64,000 nt of DNA from Phocaeicola faecalis. Lineage in GTDB: Bacteria; Bacteroidota; Bacteroidia; Bacteroidales; Bacteroidaceae. The notes under the pieces are model-generated. The model was not told the origin of the DNA, made no database searches, and saw only the letters and a list, made by a program, of their open reading frames with translations. Below, one piece after another: positions 8,426-16,834 of the stretch (the first letter of the stretch is position 1; each line of letters starts with the position of its first letter). The position numbers and the translations under genes are program-made. Location: contig NZ_JADNRM010000010.1 of NCBI RefSeq assembly GCF_021730445.1, positions 64,231 to 128,230 of the forward strand. Direction: 5' to 3'.

Positions 8426-9457
8426 ATGAGAAATAAAGGAACGAAATACGGCATCATACTGCTGCTCCTTATCCTTGCATTGATAGGAGCCAATCTGCTG
8501 TTCGGCTCGGTGAACATCCCTGCCGAAGCGGTGGGACACATCCTTTTGGGTAATGAAGTAGAAAAGGCAAGTTGGAGTTTCATTGTGTGGGAATCCCGCC
8601 TGCCACAAGCCATCACTGCCCTGCTTTGTGGAATGGCACTCGCTACATCGGGACTGATGCTGCAAACCACCTTCAATAATCCATTGGCCGACCCTTCCAT
8701 TTTGGGTATCAGTTCGGGAGCCAGCCTGGGAGTGGCGTTGGTCATGCTGGCGGGAGCCGGTACAATCACTGCCGGCGCGTTTACCCTCTCCGGTTTCATT
8801 TCTGTCATTATCGGCGCATTCATCGGTTCCATGATAGTGATGGGGATTATTCTTTTCTTCTCCACCTTGATAAAGAACAGCATCATGCTGCTTATTATAG
8901 GAATCATGATTGGCTATATCACCTCGTCTGCCATTTCCCTGCTCAATTTCTTCGCCACGGCAGAAGGAGTACACTCTTATATGATTTGGGGGATGGGCAA
9001 CTTCGGAGGAGTATCCTTACAGCAGCTTCCCTTCTTTTCCGTAGTCACCGCAGCGGGACTGCTGATTACCATCCTCTTGATTAAACCCCTGAATGCCCTG
9101 TTGCTGGGCACCCGATATGCCGAAAACCTGGGAATCAACATCCGTCGCACCCGCAACCTGCTGCTTATCGCCACCGGACTGCTGACAGCCATCACCACCG
9201 CTTTCTGTGGGCCTATCTCTTTTATCGGACTAGCTGTGCCGCACATTGCCCGCCTGATGCTGGGAACATCCAACCACAACTCGCTGCTGCCTGTCACCAT
9301 GCTGACAGGAGGAGCCATTGCACTGCTCTGCAACTTCATCTGTATTCTGCCGGGCGAAGCCGGTATCATTCCGCTGAATGCCGTGACTCCTGTCATCGGT
9401 GCGCCCATTATCATTTATGTCATCGTAAACCAACGTAAAATTCAATATTTCAATTAA
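8426..9457 (+). CDS. btuC: Cobalamin ABC transporter permease
   Basis: A 343-residue FecCD/BtuC-type permease with 9-10 hydrophobic segments. Family motifs include ESRLPQAITALLCGMALA near residue 55, QTTFNNPLADPSILGISSGAS near 80-100, and the coupling-helix region GLAVPHIARL near 270. It forms the membrane channel that pairs with BtuD. The stop overlaps the btuD start by one base (TAATG), showing translational coupling. Confidence 0.92.
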   Translation: MRNKGTKYGIILLLLILALIGANLLFGSVNIPAEAVGHILLGNEVEKASWSFIVWESRLPQAITALLCGMALATSGLMLQTTFNNPLADPSILGISSGASLGVALVMLAGAGTITAGAFTLSGFISVIIGAFIGSMIVMGIILFFSTLIKNSIMLLIIGIMIGYITSSAISLLNFFATAEGVHSYMIWGMGNFGGVSLQQLPFFSVVTAAGLLITILLIKPLNALLLGTRYAENLGINIRRTRNLLLIATGLLTAITTAFCGPISFIGLAVPHIARLMLGTSNHNSLLPVTMLTGGAIALLCNFICILPGEAGIIPLNAVTPVIGAPIIIYVIVNQRKIQYFN

Positions 9458-10464
9458 TGAAGAAGCACGCAGTCATCACCGCAACGGATTTATGTATCGG
9501 TTATCGCACCCATAAAGAAGAAAAGAAAGTGCACGAACATCTTTCTTTCCGACTCTATCCGGGCGAACTGACCAGCCTGCTTGGAGCGAACGGAGCCGGC
9601 AAATCAACTTTACTCCGTACATTGTCTGCCTCGCAACCCTCATTGGCAGGAGATTTGCAATTACTGGACAAATCTTTACACCACTATTCAGAAAAAGAAC
9701 GTTCACGCACCATTGGCATGGTTTTGACAGACAAGACACAGGCCGGAGGATTGACCGTATATGAACTGGTAGCCTTGGGACGCCAACCGCATACAGGCTT
9801 CTTCGGACGCCTCCATCCCAAAGACCATCTCATTATCAAAGAAGCATTGGAAGCCGTAGGCATTGCCCACAAAGCCGAAAGCTATACTGCGGAGCTTTCG
9901 GACGGGGAACGGCAAAAGGTAATGATAGCCAAGGCATTGGTACAAGAGTGTCCGCTGATTATATTGGATGAGCCGACTGCTTTTCTGGATGTGGTAAGCC
10001 GTATTGAAATTATGACCTTGCTGCACAAACTGGCTGTAGAGCAGAACAAAGCGATTCTGCTGTCTACCCATGACATTGAACAAGCCTTGGTGCTGTCCGA
10101 CAAACTTTGGCTGCTGTCCAAGGAACAAGGATTGCAATGTGGAACGACGGAAGATGTGATTCTCAGCCATCGAATGGAGACTTTATTCTCACATGAGAAT
10201 ATTCTGTTTGATTACAATCACGGCATCTACTATCCAAGAGTGGATGGGAAGAAAGAAATCAGGGTGGAAGCCAGGAATGATACTCTGCTGCATTGGACAA
10301 TCAATGCACTGAACCGCCACGGTTATACCTGTCTGCTATCCGAAGAAAAGAACCCGAACACGCCTCACCTCCTTGCATTATCGCCTGACAAGCTGGTACT
10401 TACATGGGAAGGGGAAACACAAACGTATTCCTCCTTCGAAAGTTTATTGACACAGTTCTATTAA
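9457..10464 (+). CDS. btuD: Cobalamin ABC transporter ATPase
   Basis: A 335-residue ABC ATPase. Walker A GANGAGKST (43-51), the signature LSDGE (147-151), Walker B LIILDEP (167-173) and the H-loop His205 are all present. It powers import through BtuC. After the ABC domain there is an extra C-terminal region of about 80 residues (255-335), making it longer than the roughly 250 residues of enterobacterial BtuD; its role is not evident. It is the last gene of the riboswitch-controlled operon. Confidence 0.9.
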   Translation: MKKHAVITATDLCIGYRTHKEEKKVHEHLSFRLYPGELTSLLGANGAGKSTLLRTLSASQPSLAGDLQLLDKSLHHYSEKERSRTIGMVLTDKTQAGGLTVYELVALGRQPHTGFFGRLHPKDHLIIKEALEAVGIAHKAESYTAELSDGERQKVMIAKALVQECPLIILDEPTAFLDVVSRIEIMTLLHKLAVEQNKAILLSTHDIEQALVLSDKLWLLSKEQGLQCGTTEDVILSHRMETLFSHENILFDYNHGIYYPRVDGKKEIRVEARNDTLLHWTINALNRHGYTCLLSEEKNPNTPHLLALSPDKLVLTWEGETQTYSSFESLLTQFY

Positions 10465-10538
10465 AAGATTCAAATTCTTCAGACTGCCTGAGGTATTCCA
10501 ACAGGCAGACCAAGCCTTTTCTGACTTAAGATTAAGGG

Positions 10539-10626
10539 ATTACTTGCAGTCACCTACTATGTGTCCCACTACAGCATAACATACGTCCTGCTACAGTGGG
10601 ATGTACGTCCTGATGCAATGGAACGT
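10539..10626. repeat. Array B: 22-bp units between convergent genes
   Basis: Clear 22-bp units start at 10561, 10583 and 10605, sharing ACGTCCTG and CTACAG; a degenerate unit may start at 10539. The left flank GGCAGACCAAGCCTTTTC (10505-10522) and right flank GTAGTAATCTTCCG (10626-10639) match the flanks of array D. TTAAGGGATT at 10532 and AATCCCTTAA at 10666 form an outer inverted repeat. It sits between the 3' ends of btuD and the opposing membrane gene. Confidence 0.65.
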
Positions 10627-10692
10627 AGTAATCTTCCGTATAAGAATCCTTAGCCCACCTATAAGAATCCCTTAACCTGACCGGCACAGGAA

Positions 10693-11262
10693 CTAATCCA
10701 ACTCATCATCCAACGCTTCCCGCATTGCTTTTATTTCTCCCTTGATTCGTCTGCGGACTCTAAATCCTATATACAGACCGATTAGCAAGCCACAAAAAGC
10801 ACCATAAAGGGCATAGACTTCATGTAACAAATACAACTCTACTATAAAGCAGACCAGCACCGGAACAGCCAGGGATATTCCAAAAAGCATGCCCGTCTTT
10901 TGATATTTCTCTAATTTATAGGTGGCAATCAAAGCCTCTTTCACCGTCATCCGTTTGTAATCCAAGCGGGCGAGTTTCCACCATATAAAGCCTTTGTGGG
11001 CAGCCATGACCATAAAGAACACAAAGAACATATATACTGTCCAGTCCGGAAATCCTTCCACATTTCGTTGTATCATCACTATCCAGAATGGAGTCATCAG
11101 GCATATACTTGTCATCATCTGAAATTCCCTTATCAACCGCTGCTGTGAAGAGACTGCACGATTCTGTGTAATCCGACTCACCGGCGCCTCGTTCTCCGAT
11201 TCCAGTTTATCCATCTGTTCATCCATCATTTTCCAACCTTTTTTCAATTCTTCCAGTTCCAT
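10693..11262 (-). CDS. Membrane protein cotranscribed with sigma factor
   Basis: A 189-residue protein with a soluble, charged N-terminus (about 1-45, with a MELEELKKGWKMMDEQ helix) and four hydrophobic segments (near 48-66, 76-94, 122-140 and 146-166), ending in a basic/acidic tail. It starts 12 bp after the stop of the ECF-like sigma factor and is very likely cotranscribed, which suggests an anti-sigma or signal-input role. I see no zinc-binding anti-sigma motif (HxxxCxxC), so the mechanism is uncertain. Confidence 0.6.
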   Translation of the reverse strand: MELEELKKGWKMMDEQMDKLESENEAPVSRITQNRAVSSQQRLIREFQMMTSICLMTPFWIVMIQRNVEGFPDWTVYMFFVFFMVMAAHKGFIWWKLARLDYKRMTVKEALIATYKLEKYQKTGMLFGISLAVPVLVCFIVELYLLHEVYALYGAFCGLLIGLYIGFRVRRRIKGEIKAMREALDDELD

Positions 11263-11274
11263 AGTTACTCCTTT

Positions 11275-11769
11275 CTATTGATTTGCCAATCCATTTAATT
11301 TTTCCTTAATCCGCTTCAATTTCGAAGCAATATTATTGCGCGAGATACCGGTGATTTCGGCAATCTCTTCATACGACCGTTCGTCCAGCCACAACAGAAT
11401 GATGGCTTTCTCCAAACGGTTGAGCTGACTGATGAGCCGGTACATCTCGCGCAGATGTACCGCTTTCTCATCGCTCTCATCAATCATCAAGTCGAACAGG
11501 CTTTCCAACGACATAGTATCCGTAATCTTACTGTGTTTGCGATAGAATGATATACAAGTATTCAGACTCACCCGATAAATCCAGGAGGAAATCTTCGCTT
11601 CTCCTTTAAAACTTCGGAATCCTTGCCACAGATGTATCAAAACCTCCTGATGCAAATCTTTCAAATGCTCCTCGTCTGTGGCATAGAGATAGCAGACCTT
11701 GTAAATCAGTCTTCCATACTCTTTTATCAGAGTCAGAAACGCTTGCTCATTCTCCTTTTTTCCTTTCAT
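11275..11769 (-). CDS. ECF-type RNA polymerase sigma factor
   Basis: A 164-residue sigma-70 family protein. Region 2 includes DLHQEVLIHLWQGFRSF followed by SSWIYRVSLNTCISF (about 38-75); region 4 includes LDERSYEEIAEITGISRNNI and a basic recognition helix (about 125-160). The size and absence of region 3 fit an ECF factor. It likely transcribes its own operon and unknown targets in response to a signal sensed by the downstream membrane protein. A MITE-like element lies about 80 bp upstream. Confidence 0.88.
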   Translation of the reverse strand: MKGKKENEQAFLTLIKEYGRLIYKVCYLYATDEEHLKDLHQEVLIHLWQGFRSFKGEAKISSWIYRVSLNTCISFYRKHSKITDTMSLESLFDLMIDESDEKAVHLREMYRLISQLNRLEKAIILLWLDERSYEEIAEITGISRNNIASKLKRIKEKLNGLANQ

Positions 11770-11851
11770 ATTCTCCTTTTTTACATAAGACGCAACCTTT
11801 CCCGAATAGTTGCAAAGGGGGATGTATCAAAACTTCCCTTTTATAGAAATC

Positions 11852-12032
11852 GAGGGTGTGTCAAAACAAAAATGACCCTTCCGAAAAGTGACAGATTGTA
11901 ACTGCCAAACTTAAAAGAGCCATATCGAACTCTATTTCGAGTAATGATACGACTCCTTCTCTTGCTTTTTAGGATGCCCAAGTTTCAGATTAAAAGTCCT
12001 TCTTTGGTTTAACTTAGTTTTGATACACCCTC
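11852..12032. mobile_element. MITE-like element with GGGTGTGTCAAAAC ends
   Basis: Bounded by GAGGGTGTGTCAAAAC on the left and GTTTTGATACACCCTC on the right, a 16-bp terminal inverted repeat with one mismatch, 181 bp in total. No ORF of transposase size is inside. Another end-like copy, GGGATGTATCAAAAC, lies about 33 bp left of the boundary (near 11819-11833), the same doubled-end arrangement seen at 27504-27550. The core differs from the two 150-bp elements. It is probably a deletion derivative of an insertion sequence with these ends. The rest of the gap (12033-12182) holds nothing I recognise. Confidence 0.65.
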
Positions 12033-12182
12033 CCTGTTTAGTTTATAAACAACTTCGCATAGAGTATAAACAGACAGATGACAAGTGTCTGGGAAAAGCC
12101 CAAACGGTTAGTTGACCGTATTCCGGAACAAATAAAAATCCTTCCGCCCCTCTTACCGAACAGCGGTATAAAATGAAGTATC

Positions 12183-14147
12183 TTAAACTTTATCGGCAGG
12201 GAGAGTGAACACCATCCGGCAGCCTTCCTTATAATCAGAGTCAATCATAATCTGTCCTCCCAATAATTGTGCAGCCAGCCGACTGATAGCCAGTCCGAGC
12301 CCTGTACCCTGAGTAAATTCATCTACCTTGGTAAAACGCTCGAACACCCACTCCTGCTTGTCTTCGGGTATGCCGATGCCGGTGTCTGTCACCACTATCT
12401 CTATATGCTGTGCATCCATCGACAAATGGCAATCCAACGTTATTTTCCCTCGAGTAGTAAACTTGATTGCATTCAGCAATAAATTATCAAGTACTGTCGC
12501 TATCAGTTTTGAGTCAGAACAAACAGGATATTCATTTTTCCAAGAGTCGAACAACAATTCCACCTCCGGCTTTAAATCGTCTTTCACACGTTTCAACGCC
12601 AAAGAACATAAATCGTTTATGCTGACCGGGACCTTCTTAATCTCTTTATCCATTGTATCAAGAGTAGAAAGCTCCAGAACATCCCCTACTAGTTTCAACA
12701 GGTTATTACTGTTTTCCGTTATTACGCTTGCATACGTTTTCATGTCCTCCTGACCTCTCAGTTCCTCGACAAGCACTTGTGAAAAACCCACAATAGAGTT
12801 AAGAGGCGTTCTTATCTCATGACTCATGTTTTGAATAAAAGCACTCTTCATGCGACTGGCATTCTCGGCACGCTCCTTCTCTTTGACAATAATCTTATCA
12901 GCTTCAGTCAATGCCATATTCTTCCGGCGCAAATCAAACTCAGAATGACGCAAACGCCTGTTCAGTCTCCACAGCTTAAAAGTAAACACACACATCACTA
13001 GAATAAAGATTCCCAATCCTATCAAAGATACATAGGTCGTATGCAACTTATGTCTGCTCATGGCAAGCTCCAACTCACTGTTTTCTTTATTAAGACGTGA
13101 AACATCCATGATTGTCGCAAACTCTTCCAAAGACACCTGGGCATCCCGTCTTTCCAGCGAATCACGCAACTGAACGTATAAATTGTATTGCTCATTCGCT
13201 TCCTTTTCACGACCGGGAACCATTTGAAGAGCTTCCGCTTTTACCTTTAAAAAGCGCAACTGATCCACTCTGCTTTTATCATAAGACGACTCATATAATT
13301 CCACTATTTTACTATACTCTCCGGTCAACCAATAATAATATGTTTTAATATCACACAAATCATTGTCCATATCAGGAAGGTTTAAAGCTTCCGCCTTCCG
13401 GATAAGCTGTTCTACTTGCCGCGCATTTCCTTTCCTCCACCAATAAAAAGCATCATTCTTCATGACTAACAATTCTTGGGAAGGACGTTTCACCGCCGCG
13501 TATGCTTTTTCCAATATGGGCTTGGCTTCTTCTGTCTTATTCAGATTTATCATATCATGAGCCAAAGTAGCGTATATCAGACTAAGGTTAAAGTCTTCAA
13601 TGTCGTATTGTTCTATCAGTTCTACCACCTTCTTTTGATATTCATAAGCCAATTGAACATTATTTTTCAGGCTATAGACATTCCTCATTGACTTATAACA
13701 AGAAATCAGTCCGGGCATATAATTCTCTTTTGTGGCTTCTTCCTGCATAGCTTTCAATTCCAGCAAAGCCAAATTGAATTGTTTCTTTATAATATAGCCC
13801 TCTATGTATCTTCCCCATATCCAATAATAATACTTAGGCTGGCCGGTCTGTCTGGCAAAACGCTTCACCTCTTCCGAATAGTAGCGAAGGCTGTCCATAT
13901 CCATTCCACAGAAATAAAAATAACTGGCCTTATGACACAGGGCGGCCGCCTGCGTACGTTTATCTCCCAATTTTTCAGCCATTCTAAAAAGAGTATCAGC
14001 CGCTTGAAGAATCCCGGGTGTTCTGCTGATTCTCTCACACCTTTGATAATAAACAAAGAGCGTACTGTCCATGTTAAACTGATTATTTTGTGCAGTCATA
14101 GAAAATACACAAAGCAGGAATATTAAAAAGGGGAATAACCTTTTCAT
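12183..14147 (-). CDS. TPR-containing membrane sensor histidine kinase
   Basis: A 654-residue protein. Signal peptide 1-19; TPR-like helical repeats (about 30-345) predicted to be periplasmic; one transmembrane helix at 372-393; a short coiled coil (400-430); HisKA domain with phospho-accepting His443 in MSHEIRTPLN; HATPase domain with N-box Asn559, DTGIG (588-592) and GTGLGL (614-619). It lacks a fused receiver or regulator domain, so it is not a canonical hybrid two-component system, and no response regulator is adjacent. A -7 box at 14172-14179 supports the start. The ligand is unknown. Confidence 0.88.
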   Translation of the reverse strand: MKRLFPFLIFLLCVFSMTAQNNQFNMDSTLFVYYQRCERISRTPGILQAADTLFRMAEKLGDKRTQAAALCHKASYFYFCGMDMDSLRYYSEEVKRFARQTGQPKYYYWIWGRYIEGYIIKKQFNLALLELKAMQEEATKENYMPGLISCYKSMRNVYSLKNNVQLAYEYQKKVVELIEQYDIEDFNLSLIYATLAHDMINLNKTEEAKPILEKAYAAVKRPSQELLVMKNDAFYWWRKGNARQVEQLIRKAEALNLPDMDNDLCDIKTYYYWLTGEYSKIVELYESSYDKSRVDQLRFLKVKAEALQMVPGREKEANEQYNLYVQLRDSLERRDAQVSLEEFATIMDVSRLNKENSELELAMSRHKLHTTYVSLIGLGIFILVMCVFTFKLWRLNRRLRHSEFDLRRKNMALTEADKIIVKEKERAENASRMKSAFIQNMSHEIRTPLNSIVGFSQVLVEELRGQEDMKTYASVITENSNNLLKLVGDVLELSTLDTMDKEIKKVPVSINDLCSLALKRVKDDLKPEVELLFDSWKNEYPVCSDSKLIATVLDNLLLNAIKFTTRGKITLDCHLSMDAQHIEIVVTDTGIGIPEDKQEWVFERFTKVDEFTQGTGLGLAISRLAAQLLGGQIMIDSDYKEGCRMVFTLPADKV

Positions 14148-14171
14148 AAAACAATGATTTTAGTAAATTCA

Positions 14172-14179
14172 CAAATGTA
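14172..14179 (-). promoter_or_regulatory. -7 box for the histidine kinase
   Basis: Minus-strand TACATTTG matches TAnnTTTG and would give a leader of about 20 nt before the ATG at 14147. Confidence 0.5.
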
Positions 14180-14213
14180 GTTAATATTAAGAGATTACCA
14201 TCCTCTTTTGCAT

Positions 14214-14260
14214 AAAAAAAGACTCCACCACTTTATTTACATTCAGCTGTGAAGTCTTTT
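14214..14260 (-). terminator. Terminator of the threonine operon
   Basis: On the minus strand GACTTCACAG and GGTGGAGTC can pair across a long loop, followed by seven T residues. It lies about 25 bp after the thrC stop. Confidence 0.7.
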
Positions 14261-14283
14261 CCTAATATATATTTACAGAGAAA

Positions 14284-15585
14284 TTATTCTTTCATCAAAT
14301 AAGCCTTGAAGCTATCAAAGTCTTTATCCATCGGAATACTCTGCTTGGTTCCTTTCATGAACTCCTGCAGCTTGGCGGGAATCTCCACTTTGCCGCCAAT
14401 GATAGCTTCCACTGTTTCAAGGAACTTTGCCGGATGCGCCGTTTCAAGAAAGACACCGGTCTCGCCCAGTTGCAAGCTTTCCGAGAGGGCGCGATAACCG
14501 CAAGCTCCGTGCGGATCGAGCAAATAGCCTGTTTCCCGATAGGCTTCCTTCACTGTTTCGCGAATCTGTTCATCTGTATAGGTCGCACCCGAGATTTCCG
14601 CTGTAATGGCAGCGTGATTGTTATCGTACAATGCCAGTACGCGAGCAAAGTTACTGGGGTCGCCCACATCCATTGCATTGGCAATGGTAGCGACGGAAGG
14701 ACGCGGATTGTATGTTCCGGTCTGCAAGTATTGATAGAAGATATCGTTCCGATTGTTGGCTGCTATAAAGCGTTTCACAGGCAAACCCATGCGCTTTCCG
14801 AACAGACCGGCCGTAATATTGCCAAAGTTACCGCTAGGCACACATACCACCATCTGATTCGCCTTTCCTTCTTTCTTCAACTGCGCGTATGCATAGAAAT
14901 AATAGAATGCCTGAGGCAGGAAGCGGGCCACGTTAATAGAATTTGCCGAAGTCAGTTTCATGTGCGCATTCAAGTCAGCATCCATAAACGCATTCTTTAC
15001 CAATGCCTGACAATCGTCAAACGTACCGTCCACTTCCAAAGCCGTAATATTCTGTCCCAGCGTAGTGAACTGCTTTTCCTGAATTTCGCTGACCTTTCCT
15101 TTCGGATAAAGTACATACACATGGATACCTTCCACTCCGAGGAAGCCATTGGCTACTGCACTGCCGGTATCTCCCGAAGTAGCGACCAGGACATTCACCT
15201 GCTTCTGCCCTTCTTTTTTAATGAAGTAACCCAGCAAACGAGCCATGAACCGTCCGCCCACATCTTTAAAAGCCAAGGTAGGGCCATGAAACAATTCCAA
15301 TGAGTAAATATTATCCTTCACCTTTACGGCAGGAACATCAAAACCCAACGTATCATAAACAATCTGTTTCAATGTATCGGCCGGCACATCCTCGCCAAAG
15401 AAAGCATCAGCCACCCGATAGGCTATTTCCTGAAAAGACAGGTGTTCTATGTTATCATAAAATTCTTTCGGCAACATTTTAATAGCTTCGGGCATAAATA
15501 AACCTTTGTCGGAAGCCAGCCCCTTCACAACAGCTTCTTCCAATGAAGCAGCCGGGGCCTGATGATTGGTACTATAATATTTCAT
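14284..15585 (-). CDS. thrC: Threonine synthase
   Basis: A 433-residue PLP enzyme converting O-phosphohomoserine to threonine. The N-terminus MKYYSTNHQAPAASLEEAV is typical of the family, and the PLP lysine lies in HGPTLAFKD (Lys107). The ATSGDTGSAVANGFLG segment binds phosphate and SGNFGNITAG contacts the cofactor. It is the last gene of the thr operon, 15 bp after the ApgM-like gene, and is followed by a terminator. Confidence 0.95.
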   Translation of the reverse strand: MKYYSTNHQAPAASLEEAVVKGLASDKGLFMPEAIKMLPKEFYDNIEHLSFQEIAYRVADAFFGEDVPADTLKQIVYDTLGFDVPAVKVKDNIYSLELFHGPTLAFKDVGGRFMARLLGYFIKKEGQKQVNVLVATSGDTGSAVANGFLGVEGIHVYVLYPKGKVSEIQEKQFTTLGQNITALEVDGTFDDCQALVKNAFMDADLNAHMKLTSANSINVARFLPQAFYYFYAYAQLKKEGKANQMVVCVPSGNFGNITAGLFGKRMGLPVKRFIAANNRNDIFYQYLQTGTYNPRPSVATIANAMDVGDPSNFARVLALYDNNHAAITAEISGATYTDEQIRETVKEAYRETGYLLDPHGACGYRALSESLQLGETGVFLETAHPAKFLETVEAIIGGKVEIPAKLQEFMKGTKQSIPMDKDFDSFKAYLMKE

Positions 15586-15600
15586 AATATAGATTGTTTT

Positions 15601-16830
15601 TTAATCGTTATGCAGCGCAGGAGCTGCCATAAACTCGTTCATAAACTCATCTTCTTTCATCACTCCGTAACTGCCTTCCACACAAGCCACCTCGTCAAAT
15701 GTCTGTACATTGTCCGGCTCTATGCCCGGATAATAAATGAGGAAAGGCACCGGCTCAGCAGTATGTGTACGCAGTTCGCAAGGTGTAGGATGATCGGGAA
15801 GCACAGCTATGGCAACCGGTTCCGTCCAATCTTTTACCGCCTCATAGATAGGACCGACAGCCCGCTTGTCCAGATTTTCAATCGTGAGCTGCTTCAACTT
15901 AAAATCCCCCTCATGCCCCGCCTCGTCACTGGCTTCGATATGCAGATATACAAAGTCGTCTGTCCGAAGCGCTTCCAATGCGGCGGCAACCTTGTTTTCA
16001 TAATTTGTATCATAGAGTCCTGTTGCCCCTTGCACGGTGATGCGGCGCAATCCGGCATAATATCCGATTCCGTTAATCAAATCGACAGCCGAAATGACCG
16101 CACCTTTCCTGATATCCGGATACTTCTCTGCCAATGGTTCCATCTGCGGACGATAGCCCGGACTCCACGGCCAAATGCTGTTGGCGGGGTCTTTACCTTC
16201 GGCTATACGCTTCTTGTTAACGGGATGTTCAGCCAGCAATTCTTGAGATTTCAGGATAAGGGCATTTATCAGTTCTGCCGTTTCCTGTGCTTCCGGCACC
16301 TCGGCCTTCACCATCAGCGGACGGAAAGATTTCAACGGAACGTCATGGGGAGGTGTGCAATCCAAATGCTTATTGCCTCCTTTTATCACCAATAAATGAC
16401 GGTATTGCACCCCTGTATAGAAATGAATGCGGTCTGTGCCCAACTTCTCTTCCAAATAGTTAATCAACACATCAGCTTCTTCGGTGGTGATATGACCGGC
16501 AGAATGATTCTTTATATTATCTCCTTCGATGCAGATAATATTGCAACGCATCGCCATGTCACCCGGTTGCAGGTCTACTCCGATGCTCGCCGCTTCCAAC
16601 GGACCGCGCCCTTCATACACTTTCGGCAGATTATAGCCCATAACCGACATATTCGCCACTTCGCTGCCCGGATGGAAACCCGGTGCAACGGTCATCAGCC
16701 TTCCGGTACGTCCCATACGGGCAAGCTTGTCCATATAGGGTGTAGCAGCATACTGAAGCAATGTTTTATTTCCCAATGATTCAGCCGGCCAGTCGGCCAT
16801 ACCGTCACCCAGAATAATAATGTGTTTCAT
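15601..16830 (-). CDS. ApgM-like phosphoglycerate mutase homologue, presumed homoserine kinase
   Basis: A 409-residue member of the alkaline-phosphatase-like, cofactor-independent phosphoglycerate mutase (archaeal ApgM) family: IIILGDGMADWP at the N-terminus (metal-binding Asp), GSEVANMSVMGYN near 55-67 with the presumed nucleophilic Ser, and GLRRITVQGATG further on. Its place between thrA and thrC, with no GHMP-type thrB visible, fits the subfamily proposed to act as homoserine kinase in bacteria lacking ThrB. The operon thus supplies aspartokinase/homoserine dehydrogenase, this kinase and threonine synthase. The kinase role is established by context, not by motif. Confidence 0.8.
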   Translation of the reverse strand: MKHIIILGDGMADWPAESLGNKTLLQYAATPYMDKLARMGRTGRLMTVAPGFHPGSEVANMSVMGYNLPKVYEGRGPLEAASIGVDLQPGDMAMRCNIICIEGDNIKNHSAGHITTEEADVLINYLEEKLGTDRIHFYTGVQYRHLLVIKGGNKHLDCTPPHDVPLKSFRPLMVKAEVPEAQETAELINALILKSQELLAEHPVNKKRIAEGKDPANSIWPWSPGYRPQMEPLAEKYPDIRKGAVISAVDLINGIGYYAGLRRITVQGATGLYDTNYENKVAAALEALRTDDFVYLHIEASDEAGHEGDFKLKQLTIENLDKRAVGPIYEAVKDWTEPVAIAVLPDHPTPCELRTHTAEPVPFLIYYPGIEPDNVQTFDEVACVEGSYGVMKEDEFMNEFMAAPALHND

Positions 16831-16834
16831 AAGC

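Noticed and set aside
10484..10508. CTGCCTG/CAGGCAG hairpin after btuD as an intrinsic terminator
   Set aside because: It is not followed by a T run and it merges with the flank of array B, so it was not called as a terminator.
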